A stretch of 64,000 nucleotides of DNA, taken from contig NZ_JAQAGZ010000020.1 in assembly GCF_027533625.1 (NCBI RefSeq), positions 111,072 through 175,071 on the forward strand, written 5' to 3'. Both the position numbers and the translations under genes were made by a program. Source of the stretch: Paenibacillus gyeongsangnamensis (GTDB lineage: Bacteria; Bacillota; Bacilli; Paenibacillales; NBRC-103111). The notes under the pieces are model-generated. The model was not told the DNA's origin and ran no database searches. It saw nothing but the letters and a program-made list of their open reading frames with translations. Within the stretch, counting starts at the first letter, position 1, and every line of letters begins with the position of its first letter. Of the stretch, positions 23,953 through 31,889 are shown in pieces.

Positions 23953-24771
23953 ATGATGACCTTGCTTACGAAGCCTTCGCCCCGTGAGGTGCTGCCGGGA
24001 TTAAAGGATAAAGCCGCGCTAGTAACAGGGGCGGGATCGGGTATCGGAAAAGCGGCCGCGATCGCACTCGCATCGCAGGGGGTGAAGGTCTGCCTGCTTG
24101 ATTTAAAAAATGACCGCACGGAGCAAGTAAAGGAAGAAATTATTGCGCAGCAGGGCGAGGCCGTCACACTGGATGCGGATGTGTCCGATCCGGTTCGGAT
24201 GATGCAAGCGGTGGAAAATGCGGCAAAGAGCTGGGGTCGGCTCGATATCGTCTTCGCGAATGCAGGCATTAACGGCGTTCTGGCGCCGATCGAGGATATG
24301 AAGCCGGAGGACTGGGACCATACGCTGTTCGTTAATCTGAAGGGCACCTTCCTCACCGTAAAATATGCCGTACCCCACATGAAGCAGAACGGCGGAAGCA
24401 TCATCGTGACAAGTTCGATTAACGGGAGCCGGGTGTTTTCGAACTTCGGCATGTCCGCTTATAGTACGTCGAAGGCTGGGCAGGTTGCTTTTGCGAAGAT
24501 GGCCGCATTGGAGCTTGCCCGATACAAGATCCGGGTGAACACGATTTGTCCGGGATCCATACAAACGAAGATCAGCGAAAACACGCATCCATCCCCGGAG
24601 CTGCAAAAGATCAAGATTCCGGTCAAATACCCGGAAGGAAGCCAGCCGCTGGAGCATACGCCGGGTCAACCCGAGCAGGTGGGGGATCTCGTCGCCTTCC
24701 TGGCGTCGGACGCTTCGTCGCATATGACCGGAACGGAATTGTTCATCGACGGGGCGGAATCGCTCCTCTGA
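23953..24771 (+). CDS. SDR family oxidoreductase
   Basis: A 272-aa classical short-chain dehydrogenase. NAD(P)-binding TGAGSGIGKAAA, NAG motif FANAGING, catalytic Ser in VTSSINGS, YxxxK as YSTSKAG, and C-terminal MTGTELFIDGAES. The substrate is unknown; glucose-dehydrogenase-like SDRs of this length are common in Bacillales. The start is ATG 23953 with AAGGAGAG upstream; the longer open frame from 23914 lacks a ribosome site. Confidence 0.85.
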   Translation: MMTLLTKPSPREVLPGLKDKAALVTGAGSGIGKAAAIALASQGVKVCLLDLKNDRTEQVKEEIIAQQGEAVTLDADVSDPVRMMQAVENAAKSWGRLDIVFANAGINGVLAPIEDMKPEDWDHTLFVNLKGTFLTVKYAVPHMKQNGGSIIVTSSINGSRVFSNFGMSAYSTSKAGQVAFAKMAALELARYKIRVNTICPGSIQTKISENTHPSPELQKIKIPVKYPEGSQPLEHTPGQPEQVGDLVAFLASDASSHMTGTELFIDGAESLL

Positions 24772-24932
24772 GCGGCGCCGACCTCCATGGCATACCCGCA
24801 TGGACGCGGGTGGATGTAGCACGTTAGCCGAACTTTATGGTATGCTCTCTTAAAGGCTTTTCCTCAGGAAAACGTGTTCCGCGAATTCCGAAGCTGCCTT
24901 GGCGCTACTTGCTCATGGAGGAGGAAGGAACG

Positions 24933-25328
24933 ATGAACGACTCATTCATTCGGATAAAGGGTCTGGAAGGAGAACTGAAGCTTTCGCATAAGAAAAGGGA
25001 CTTCGGACTGACTGTATCGACGAAGGAGCTGGTGTTCCAGAAGCCACACGTCAATTATCATATGATGCTGGAGGACATTCTCAGCATTACTCCGTTCGAG
25101 CTGCCGCTTGGCGCGAGATCCATCCGCTTCGATAGCAGCCGTTCGTCCGGAACAGAAACCGTTGGGCTGGATCCCGGTATGCCGCACTACCGGCTTTTTA
25201 TACGCGGGGCTACGATTCATAACCGGAGCGGCATCTTCTCGCTCGGAGCGGCACAGTTCATTCTGCCGATTCATGAGGATCTGCTGATGGCGATATCGAA
25301 ATACGGAGGACTGAATCCGATTCCCTAA
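24933..25328 (+). CDS. Uncharacterised protein
   Basis: A 131-aa soluble protein (MNDSFIRIKGLEGELKLSHK). It reads as a mostly beta fold with a central YHMMLEDILSITPFELP and a C-terminal ILPIHEDLLMAISKYGG. I do not recognise a family. ATG 24933 has GAGGAGGAAGG upstream, and a terminator follows 9 bp after the stop, so it is a well-defined single gene. Confidence 0.65.
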   Translation: MNDSFIRIKGLEGELKLSHKKRDFGLTVSTKELVFQKPHVNYHMMLEDILSITPFELPLGARSIRFDSSRSSGTETVGLDPGMPHYRLFIRGATIHNRSGIFSLGAAQFILPIHEDLLMAISKYGGLNPIP

Positions 25329-25336
25329 TTTCATCG

Positions 25337-25375
25337 GCCTTGCTGCGGACAACCATTCCGCCGCAAGGCTTTTTT
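25337..25375 (+). terminator. Intrinsic terminator after the 131-aa gene
   Basis: GCCTTGC pairs with GCAAGGC in an extended hairpin, followed by TTTTTT. Confidence 0.75.
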
Positions 25376-25569
25376 GCGACTTTCAGCACGGTGAGGGCAG
25401 ACTTTTTACCCGGATTTACCAGCTGTGCGCCATCCTTCGAATTAGGTTTGTAGGACAATGTTCAAGCCTTGCAAAACCCATTATGCTAATGAAGGCCCAA
25501 TCTGTCGAGGGCCGTATTTATACATACATAACGACGACTATTATTGGGACAAGCGAGGTTGGCAAGGCT

Positions 25570-26841
25570 ATGATCACTCATTTTATGCAATGGAATTCAA
25601 GCAAGAGGCTGGGCATGATAACCCGGCTGGCTTTAATTTGTGTCTTGGCGTTCGCTATTTCGAACACTGTGAAAGCGGCAGGTCCAGCCCCATTAACCGA
25701 TATTCAAGGTCATTGGGCGGAGCAGACCATTCAGCGACTCGTAGCCCTCGGCATCTTGGACGGATTCCCGGACGGCACCTTCCGCCCGAACGAGCCGGTG
25801 ACGGCGGATCAATTCGTTAAAATGCTGCTCCTTTCTTACACGACGCTTTATCCGAACGGAGAACGGGTATGGACCGACAGCTTTCTGAAATCACTCAGCA
25901 CGGCAAACCGGGGCATTCTTCAGCAGGATTACCGGGATTTCAACTTCAAACCGAGCTTGAACGGCTATTGGGCGAAGCCGTTTATTGACGTGGCGAGCGA
26001 CCTTCATCTGATCAATAAAAGCCAGTTTCCCGACTTTAAAGCGAAGCTGAAGCGCGAACAGGTGGCGGAAATCGTTTACTACACCATGAAGGAAACCGAA
26101 TATTTGGAGGATGAGCCGCTCAGCCTTGCCAACGCGAGAATGCTCGGGGATTTCCCGAGCGCCAAGGAACGGGAGCAGCGATTCATTGCGGAGGCCTTCG
26201 GCAAGGGTGTGATGGAAGGCTACCCGAACAGATATTTCGGCATCGGACAAGAAGTGACCCGGGCTGAAGCGCTCGCTATTCTGGAGCGTATCACGGACAA
26301 AAGCAAACGGAAGTCCACGCTGCGGCTGCCGAACGATCCGGGTCTGGAGAAGATCGTGCCGACGAAGGACGGCGGTTATAAGAAGGTTGTCTTCTCCGGA
26401 ACGAAAATGGCCGCCGCTTATCAAGTGCTCGGAGAAGCGGCGAAAAAGCGCGGGACAAATTACGATCTGGTGGAAACAACTTTGAAGCTGTACAAGGATG
26501 CGGAAACGAAAGCGAAGGATATTACGCTCAACGTGACGAATCCGGGCAGCTGGGAGGAAGCCTCTCTATGGATCGAACCGGAATACCGCACGTATGGCGT
26601 TACGGTCAAACTGCAGGATGGCGTGCTAGCACGCAACCAGGAAGCTATCGACAGTTATGTGAATTATTTATTCTCCTATGATGCGGCTACGTTCAGGGAG
26701 CTGTTTAACCGGTATTATTCCAAAGCCGCCGCCGGGGCGTCCCTGGAGAATGAGACGGTCAAGATCGGCAACTACGCAGTCGAAGCACACGCGGATGTGC
26801 AAGGCAAGACCGTTGTATTTTCCATTCTGGACAACGGTTAA
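25570..26841 (+). CDS. SLH-domain secreted protein
   Basis: About 423 aa. The signal peptide (LALICVLAFAISNTVKAAG) is followed by S-layer homology repeats: PLTDIQGHWAEQTIQRLVAL with GFPDGTFRPNEPVTADQFVK, a middle repeat around YWAKPFIDVASDLHLI, and a third with GVMEGYPNRYFGIGQEVTRA. SLH modules anchor proteins to pyruvylated wall polymer. The 170-residue C-terminal part matches no domain I know. The start is uncertain: ATG 25570 or the nearby ATG 25585 both precede the signal peptide, whereas the open frame reaches back to 25483. Confidence 0.8.
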   Translation: MITHFMQWNSSKRLGMITRLALICVLAFAISNTVKAAGPAPLTDIQGHWAEQTIQRLVALGILDGFPDGTFRPNEPVTADQFVKMLLLSYTTLYPNGERVWTDSFLKSLSTANRGILQQDYRDFNFKPSLNGYWAKPFIDVASDLHLINKSQFPDFKAKLKREQVAEIVYYTMKETEYLEDEPLSLANARMLGDFPSAKEREQRFIAEAFGKGVMEGYPNRYFGIGQEVTRAEALAILERITDKSKRKSTLRLPNDPGLEKIVPTKDGGYKKVVFSGTKMAAAYQVLGEAAKKRGTNYDLVETTLKLYKDAETKAKDITLNVTNPGSWEEASLWIEPEYRTYGVTVKLQDGVLARNQEAIDSYVNYLFSYDAATFRELFNRYYSKAAAGASLENETVKIGNYAVEAHADVQGKTVVFSILDNG

Positions 26842-26969
26842 AACGTGCACTGCCGGAAGGGTTGCTCCGCCTGCACGTTCGGAATCTATTGACTTATCTC
26901 AGCAAAGCATAGTATGCTTCATTGTATCCAAGCACAACAGTATGCCTTGATGAAAACTTCATAGTGAAA

Positions 26970-27140
26970 CAGCCAGGTGCCCTTGTTGAGACAAGGGGTA
27001 ACAGGGAATCGGGTGCAAATCCCGAGCGGTCCCGCCGCTGTAACCGGGGAGCCTCCTTCGATGATGCCACTCAGCCGCCCGCTGGGGAAGGCCGAAGAGA
27101 GATGTTGATCCGGAAGCCAGAAGACCTACCTCGCTGTACG
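26970..27140 (+). ncRNA. Cobalamin (B12) riboswitch aptamer
   Basis: The element has the expected order of conserved blocks: AGGTGCC, GGGTAACAGGGAAT, GGTGCAAATCCC, GCGGTCCCGCCGCTGTAA, the B12-box-like GCCACT, GGGAAGG, and GATCCGGAAGCCAGAAGACC. It precedes a NiCoT-type nickel/cobalt transporter, a standard target because cobalt is needed to make cobalamin. When B12 is abundant the downstream terminator should form. Confidence 0.95.
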
Positions 27141-27172
27141 CCAAACAAATCCTTCGGAGTAAAGGAGTGGTG

Positions 27173-27247
27173 ATGAACAAGAACCGGCTAACGCAAGCGC
27201 TGCTTATTTATGCCGCTTGTTTACTCATGCAGTCCCGAATCCTATGA
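27173..27247 (+). CDS. Possible 24-aa leader peptide inside riboswitch expression platform
   Basis: A short frame, ATG to TGA, preceded by AAAGGAG at 6 nt and encoding a hydrophobic peptide (begins MNKNRLTQALLIYAACLLM). It lies between the aptamer and the terminator and ends inside the 5' arm of the terminator hairpin. It could be the stump of a lost riboswitch-controlled gene, a regulatory leader peptide, or chance. Confidence 0.3.
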   Translation: MNKNRLTQALLIYAACLLMQSRIL

Positions 27248-27268
27248 AGGAGATCGGGGCTTTTTGTT
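27231..27268 (+). terminator. Riboswitch expression-platform terminator
   Basis: AGTCCCGA (27231-27238) pairs with TCGGGGCT, followed by TTTTTGTTG, about 90 bp downstream of the aptamer and 32 bp before the transporter start. Confidence 0.8.
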
Positions 27269-27299
27269 GTGTATATCCATATGAAAGAAGGGCTGCACT

Positions 27300-28091
27300 A
27301 TGTCCGCTTTTTCCCTCATCTTCCTTGTATTTGTATTAGGCTTGCGCCACGGTCTGGATGCGGATCATCTGGCTTTTATCGATGGGCAAATCCGTTACAA
27401 TTGGCGGATGGGCAGTCCGATCGCCCGCTGGGTAGGTACATTATTCTCCTTTGGCCACGGAGCGGTTGTTGCCGGCATGGCGATTGTGCTCGGGATGTTC
27501 ATTCAGGATTTCGAATTTCCCGAAGGGTTCGATACGTTCGCAACCTGGGCTTCGATTGTATCGCTGCTGCTCATCGGATCGATCAATCTTTTTAACCTGA
27601 TCCGCTCGAAGCAGTTGAACGAGGATTTCCAGATTCAAGGATACCGCGGCAAATTTGTCGCACGCATCGTGAAAGGAACGACGAATCCGTTCATGATTAT
27701 TTTGGTCGGTGCCGTCTTTGCGCTTGCGGCCGAGACGATCAGCCAGACGTCGGTATGGGCGCTGGCTGCCGGCAATAAAGTCGAATACATGCCCGTCGTG
27801 CTGGGACTTGTCTTCATGCTGGGGATGATGCTAACGGATACCGTCGATTCGTTGATCGCTTTCCGGATGCTGCGGCATACCGGCCGGCTCGGCCGTTCGG
27901 CTTCCAGGCTGATCGGATGGATCATTGTCCTTCTGGCTTACGGCGTCTCCGGCTATGAGGCGTTCGTTTACTTCAATCCTTGGGCCGAGCTGGACTTTGA
28001 GCTGGTTGGAATTGTGATCTTTATCTTTCTGCTTCTGAGCTTCGGATGGGTAACCCTTCGGGCGAAGCGGCAAGCTCAGGGGGAGATGTAA
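27300..28091 (+). CDS. NiCoT-family nickel/cobalt transporter (HoxN/HupN/NixA)
   Basis: A 263-aa membrane protein with about seven or eight helices. The NiCoT signature HX4DH is present as RHGLDADHLAFID (residues about 16-28), and helix signatures such as LFSFGHGAVV and the GMMLTDTVDSLI stretch follow. Placement behind a cobalamin riboswitch points to cobalt as the physiological substrate. The start ATG 27300 has a weak AAGGG upstream. A terminator follows. Confidence 0.92.
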   Translation: MSAFSLIFLVFVLGLRHGLDADHLAFIDGQIRYNWRMGSPIARWVGTLFSFGHGAVVAGMAIVLGMFIQDFEFPEGFDTFATWASIVSLLLIGSINLFNLIRSKQLNEDFQIQGYRGKFVARIVKGTTNPFMIILVGAVFALAAETISQTSVWALAAGNKVEYMPVVLGLVFMLGMMLTDTVDSLIAFRMLRHTGRLGRSASRLIGWIIVLLAYGVSGYEAFVYFNPWAELDFELVGIVIFIFLLLSFGWVTLRAKRQAQGEM

Positions 28092-28110
28092 TTCACCCGT
28101 TAACAGGATC

Positions 28111-28154
28111 GCCGGCATGCTCCTTAAAGATAAGGAGGTGCCGGTTTTTCTTTT
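28111..28154 (+). terminator. Intrinsic terminator after NiCoT gene
   Basis: GCCGGC...CTCCTT pairs with AAGGAG...GCCGG, followed by TTTTTCTTTT. Confidence 0.75.
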
Positions 28155-28261
28155 GTGCGTTTCAATAAACCTCTGTCTATGAATGCAATTTTGATTATGT
28201 GCAAGGAAAGCGGGGTATAAAAAGGAGGAGAAAATCGTTCTACCGAAAGGAATCGGATCCG

Positions 28262-29320
28262 ATGAGCAATGGATTGAAGCCGAACGGCAGGCTTGTCCGA
28301 TGGCGTAGAATTCACCGCTTCAATATGATATGGAAGGCCGCCTTAGCCGCAGGACTTTCGTGGGATGCTGCCGGTCTCATCGGCTCGAAGCATCCGTTCT
28401 TCGCTCCTCTGGCGGCCATATTATGCTTGCAGATTACGGTTGAGGATTCGCTCACTCAAGCTCTGCAGCGAATTACCGGCATCGTCGGCGGAGTATTTAT
28501 AGCGGACCTGTTCGTTCGCAGCATGGGTGTCCATGATTGGAGCATTGCGCTGGTCGTGCTGCTGGGCATGGGGCTCGCGACTTGGTTCAACATGGGGGAT
28601 AAGGCCGTCTCGCAGGTTGGCGTTACGGCGGTGCTTATCTTGACCGTCGGGCCGGTAGGGGGAGACGTGACCTACGGGATAGACCGGATTGTGGAAACCG
28701 TCGTGGGAGCGCTCATCGCCGTCTTGCTGAACATGTTTATCGTCCCCCCCGACTTTACGCGGGACGCCGAGGAAAACGTCCGCAAAGCCGTCTCGGAGCT
28801 GGCAGGCCGTTTTCAAGATGCCGCCGGCTGGCTAAGAACCGGCGCGGAACGCGACGATTTGGATGCGATGAAGCGGAAGACCCGCAGACTGTTGGAAGAT
28901 ATCCGAGCTTATCAGGGGCACGTGAATGAGGCCAAGAAAGCGAATAAATACAGCCCGCTGCTACGGAAGCGCAGGACGAAGCTGCAAAGGCTCGGACAGC
29001 AAATGACGCAGCTCGAGTCCGCTTATGTGCATGCCTTAGAAATGATGGAGCTTTTAGAAGAGTGGGGGAACCGTGTGACGTTAACTGAGGACGATAAAGC
29101 GGTTTGGGGAGAACGGTTCATGGCGTTGGCGGACGTACTTAAAGAATGGAACCGGCGGTCGGCCGCCGGTTCCGATTCGATCAACTGGATATTTGCGCCG
29201 ATTTCGGAACGGCGTGAGGATCAAGCTTCATCCTTTCGCGCCGCGCTGACATTGGCCGCGCATCAATTTTGGGAGGATTTGGTTCAAGGCGAGCCAGGCG
29301 GCTCGCAAGGCAAACGGTAG
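28262..29320 (+). CDS. FUSC / aromatic acid exporter family membrane protein
   Basis: A 352-aa protein. Four to six hydrophobic segments occupy the N-terminal half (LAAGLSWDAAGLIG, FFAPLAAILCLQITVEDSL, ALVVLLGMGLATWF, VETVVGALIAVLLNMFIVPP). A cytoplasmic helical C-terminal half contains KRKTRRLLEDIRAYQGHVNE. This matches the FUSC/ArAE group thought to export aromatic acids or amphiphiles; a substrate cannot be inferred. ATG 28262 has AAAGGA upstream and avoids a basic N-terminal extension in the longer frame. Confidence 0.8.
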   Translation: MSNGLKPNGRLVRWRRIHRFNMIWKAALAAGLSWDAAGLIGSKHPFFAPLAAILCLQITVEDSLTQALQRITGIVGGVFIADLFVRSMGVHDWSIALVVLLGMGLATWFNMGDKAVSQVGVTAVLILTVGPVGGDVTYGIDRIVETVVGALIAVLLNMFIVPPDFTRDAEENVRKAVSELAGRFQDAAGWLRTGAERDDLDAMKRKTRRLLEDIRAYQGHVNEAKKANKYSPLLRKRRTKLQRLGQQMTQLESAYVHALEMMELLEEWGNRVTLTEDDKAVWGERFMALADVLKEWNRRSAAGSDSINWIFAPISERREDQASSFRAALTLAAHQFWEDLVQGEPGGSQGKR

Positions 29321-29330
29321 CGAAGGCACA

Positions 29331-30443
29331 CTAGTTTCGATGGATTTTCACGCTTAGGACAAGCCCCATGCCGAGCAAATTCGTCATCAGCGAGCTGCCT
29401 CCGTAGCTGATGAAAGGCAGCGCTATCCCTGTGAGAGGCATGAGGCCCGTGTGCATGGCGATATTCTCGAAAATTTGCAGCGTAAACATCGAGATGACGC
29501 CGATAATGATGAACCTGCCTTCCAGATCCTCGGTTTCGATGGCAATCTTAATCATCCGGTAGATCAGGATAAAATAGAGCAGCAGCAAAACGGATGCGCC
29601 GATGAAACCGAACTCTTCCCCGATTACGACAAAGATCGAATCCGCGTAATCATAAGGAATAAATCCGCCCCGCACCATCTTGCCGTGCAGAAAGCCTTCG
29701 CCCGACAGTTCACCAGTCGCTATAGCCCGGATGGAATTGATGACATGCCAGCTATGGTCCGGATCCGACGTCGGATCCAGGAAGGTTTGAATCCGGTGCA
29801 GCTGATGGGGCTTGATAATCTTGGAGAATAGCGGCAGGTCATAGAAGTAAAGCAATGTAATGACGGTTACGGCCGATACCGCAGTTATCGTTCCTGCGAT
29901 GAGATGCTTCCACTGAATATTGCCGATCCACAGCATCCCAGCGAATATACTTAACAATACGATCGAGGTTCCCATATCCGGCTGCTGCAGTACCATCAGG
30001 AACGGCACGCCGACAAGCGCCGTCATCGGAACCAAATCGTGAAAGAAACGAAGCGATTGCCCGCTCCGCGACTTCAGCCAGCGTGCCAGAACGAGAATGA
30101 GAAACAGCTTCATGACCTCGGAAGGCTGGAATACCATGACCTTCAGATTGATCCAGCGCTGGGACCCGTTAATGTTCATGCCTTTGAAATAAACGAATAA
30201 GAGCAGGGCAAGTCCGAAACCGTATAAAGGATAGGCCAACTGTTGAACCAGCACGCGGTAATCGATCAGGCATAACCCCAGCATCGGGACCAAGAGCACC
30301 CCGTAAGTAATCAGGTTATTCATATGAATGCCTTGAAAGCTCGTGCCCAGCGTTGCGCTGTATATGACGGCCGTACTGATGCCCCAGAACAAGATCAGTA
30401 TGAACAAAATCGGAAGATCAAGCTTTTGAAGTTTGCGAATCAT
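29331..30443 (-). CDS. rodA: RodA/FtsW/SpoVE family peptidoglycan glycosyltransferase (RodA-like)
   Basis: A 370-aa SEDS protein with about ten membrane helices. Landmarks are GSQRWINL, QPSEVMKLFLILVLARWL, QQPDMGTSIVLL, ATGELSGEGFLHGKMVRGGFIPYDYADSIF, GEEFGFIGAS and the C-terminal GIALPFISYGGSSLM. SEDS proteins polymerise lipid II; the length and the FIPYDYADSIFVVIGEE segment favour RodA over FtsW. The minus-strand leader contains a strong terminator hairpin, suggesting attenuation. Confidence 0.87.
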   Translation of the reverse strand: MIRKLQKLDLPILFILILFWGISTAVIYSATLGTSFQGIHMNNLITYGVLLVPMLGLCLIDYRVLVQQLAYPLYGFGLALLLFVYFKGMNINGSQRWINLKVMVFQPSEVMKLFLILVLARWLKSRSGQSLRFFHDLVPMTALVGVPFLMVLQQPDMGTSIVLLSIFAGMLWIGNIQWKHLIAGTITAVSAVTVITLLYFYDLPLFSKIIKPHQLHRIQTFLDPTSDPDHSWHVINSIRAIATGELSGEGFLHGKMVRGGFIPYDYADSIFVVIGEEFGFIGASVLLLLYFILIYRMIKIAIETEDLEGRFIIIGVISMFTLQIFENIAMHTGLMPLTGIALPFISYGGSSLMTNLLGMGLVLSVKIHRN

Positions 30444-30484
30444 ACATATTCACTCCGCTTTACGTAATAATGGCAATGTAAAAT

Positions 30485-30518
30485 AAAAAAACTTTCCACT
30501 ACTGGGCGTAGGGAAAGT
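30485..30518 (-). terminator. Intrinsic terminator in the rodA leader
   Basis: Read leftward: ACTTTCC pairs with GGAAAGT over a 14-nt loop, followed by TTTTTT. It lies 42 bp upstream of the rodA start, and no upstream gene on that strand explains it. Confidence 0.65.
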
Positions 30519-30584
30519 CCGTTTACTTGTTCCCATGTATGCAGTTCTCGGGCGATGAGCGTTCTATCGCATTACTCTATGAAA

Positions 30585-30614
30585 ATGATACTCCGAACCC
30601 GTTTTTGTTGTCAA
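30585..30614 (-). promoter_or_regulatory. Promoter for rodA leader or a small RNA
   Basis: Minus strand: TTGACA (30614-30609), an 18-bp spacer, TATCAT (30590-30585). The predicted start near 30578 would give a transcript of about 95 nt ending at the terminator 30485-30518. Confidence 0.55.
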
Positions 30615-30713
30615 ATCCAACTTGTTCATTAACGCAATCGGGACTAGGCAACGGAGAAAAACTCTTTTATAATGGAAAAATGAAACGTTTAAATTAACAG
30701 GAGGAACCTAAAA

Positions 30714-31859
30714 ATGACAAATCAGGGAATGATTGACCGACAGAGCTGGGTCTCTTGGTTGGACCGGATTGCCAAACCCGTATTGGAATCGCTTCATGAG
30801 CGAAAGTTAAAAGCGGTGATGCCTGTTCAGGCCTCCGCAGGCGATCGGAATCATTATACTTACCTGGAGGCGCTCGGACGGCTGCTTACCGGGATGGCTC
30901 CCTGGCTGGAGCTGCAGGGCCTCGAGGGAGAGGAGGAAGCGCTTCGTGCGCATTACGCCCGCTGGGCAAGAGAGGCGATCGATGCCGCTACGAACCCCGA
31001 TTCGCCTGATGCAATGAATTTCTCTTACGGCGGACAGCCGATCGTCGATGCGGCCTTCCTCTCGCACGCGCTCGTAAGAGCGCCGAAGGAGCTGATCGGG
31101 AAGCTGGAAGCGCCCGTACGACATCATCTGGCCAATGCACTGCGTGCGACACGTACCCGTAAGCCGGGGTTCAGCAATTGGCTGCTCTTTGCAGCTATGA
31201 CGGAGACGGCGCTGTATTTGCTAGGCGAAGACTGGGACCGGATGCGCGTCGACTATGCGCTGAGGCAGCATGAACAGTGGTATCTCGGGGATGGGATGTA
31301 CGGTGACGGACCCGAGTATCATGCGGATTATTACAACAGCTTCGTCATCCAACCGATGCTTGTGGATATTGTGAGGACGCTGGGACATGAGGAGCCGGAG
31401 TGGGAGGCGCTAACCGGCAAGGTGATGGCCCGGGCGGCGCGGTATGCGGCCCAGCAGGAACGCATGATCTCGCCGGAAGGGACGTTCCCTCCGATCGGGC
31501 GGTCGCTCGCCTACCGGTTCGGTGCGTTCCAGATGCTGGCGCAGGCTTCCCTGCAGGGAATGCTGCCGGCTGAGGTGCAGCCTGCCGGGGTACGCTGCGC
31601 GCTGACGGCCGTGATCCGGCGCACGCTGGAGATGCCGGGTACGTTCGATGCCGAAGGGTGGCTGCGCATCGGCTTCTGCGGCGATCAGCCGGAAGTTGGC
31701 GAGCGGTATATCTCGACGGGTAGCCTTTACTTGTGCACGGCGGTCTTCCTGCCGCTCGGCTTGCCCGGCAGCGACGATTTTTGGCAGGGCGAAGCGGATT
31801 GGACTACCAAGAAGGCGTGGTCGGGGCAGCCGTTTCCGATCGATCATGCGCTGAAGTAG
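30714..31859 (+). CDS. DUF2264 domain-containing protein
   Basis: A 381-aa soluble protein spanning a complete DUF2264 domain (RNHYTYLEALGRLLTGMAPW, QPIVDAAFLSHALVRAP, NWLLFAAMTETALYLLG, WYLGDGMYGDGPEYHADYYN, FPPIGRSLAYRFGAFQML, SGQPFPIDHALK). The alternating helices suggest an (alpha/alpha) toroid, a fold common in polysaccharide-degrading hydrolases. Activity on uronic-acid-containing glycans is a guess from that fold. AGGAGG precedes the ATG. Only 30 bp separate it from the truncated GH13 gene. Confidence 0.85.
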   Translation: MTNQGMIDRQSWVSWLDRIAKPVLESLHERKLKAVMPVQASAGDRNHYTYLEALGRLLTGMAPWLELQGLEGEEEALRAHYARWAREAIDAATNPDSPDAMNFSYGGQPIVDAAFLSHALVRAPKELIGKLEAPVRHHLANALRATRTRKPGFSNWLLFAAMTETALYLLGEDWDRMRVDYALRQHEQWYLGDGMYGDGPEYHADYYNSFVIQPMLVDIVRTLGHEEPEWEALTGKVMARAARYAAQQERMISPEGTFPPIGRSLAYRFGAFQMLAQASLQGMLPAEVQPAGVRCALTAVIRRTLEMPGTFDAEGWLRIGFCGDQPEVGERYISTGSLYLCTAVFLPLGLPGSDDFWQGEADWTTKKAWSGQPFPIDHALK

Positions 31860-31889
31860 CCGTTCCGCCGCCGTTCGTTCAACATCGCG

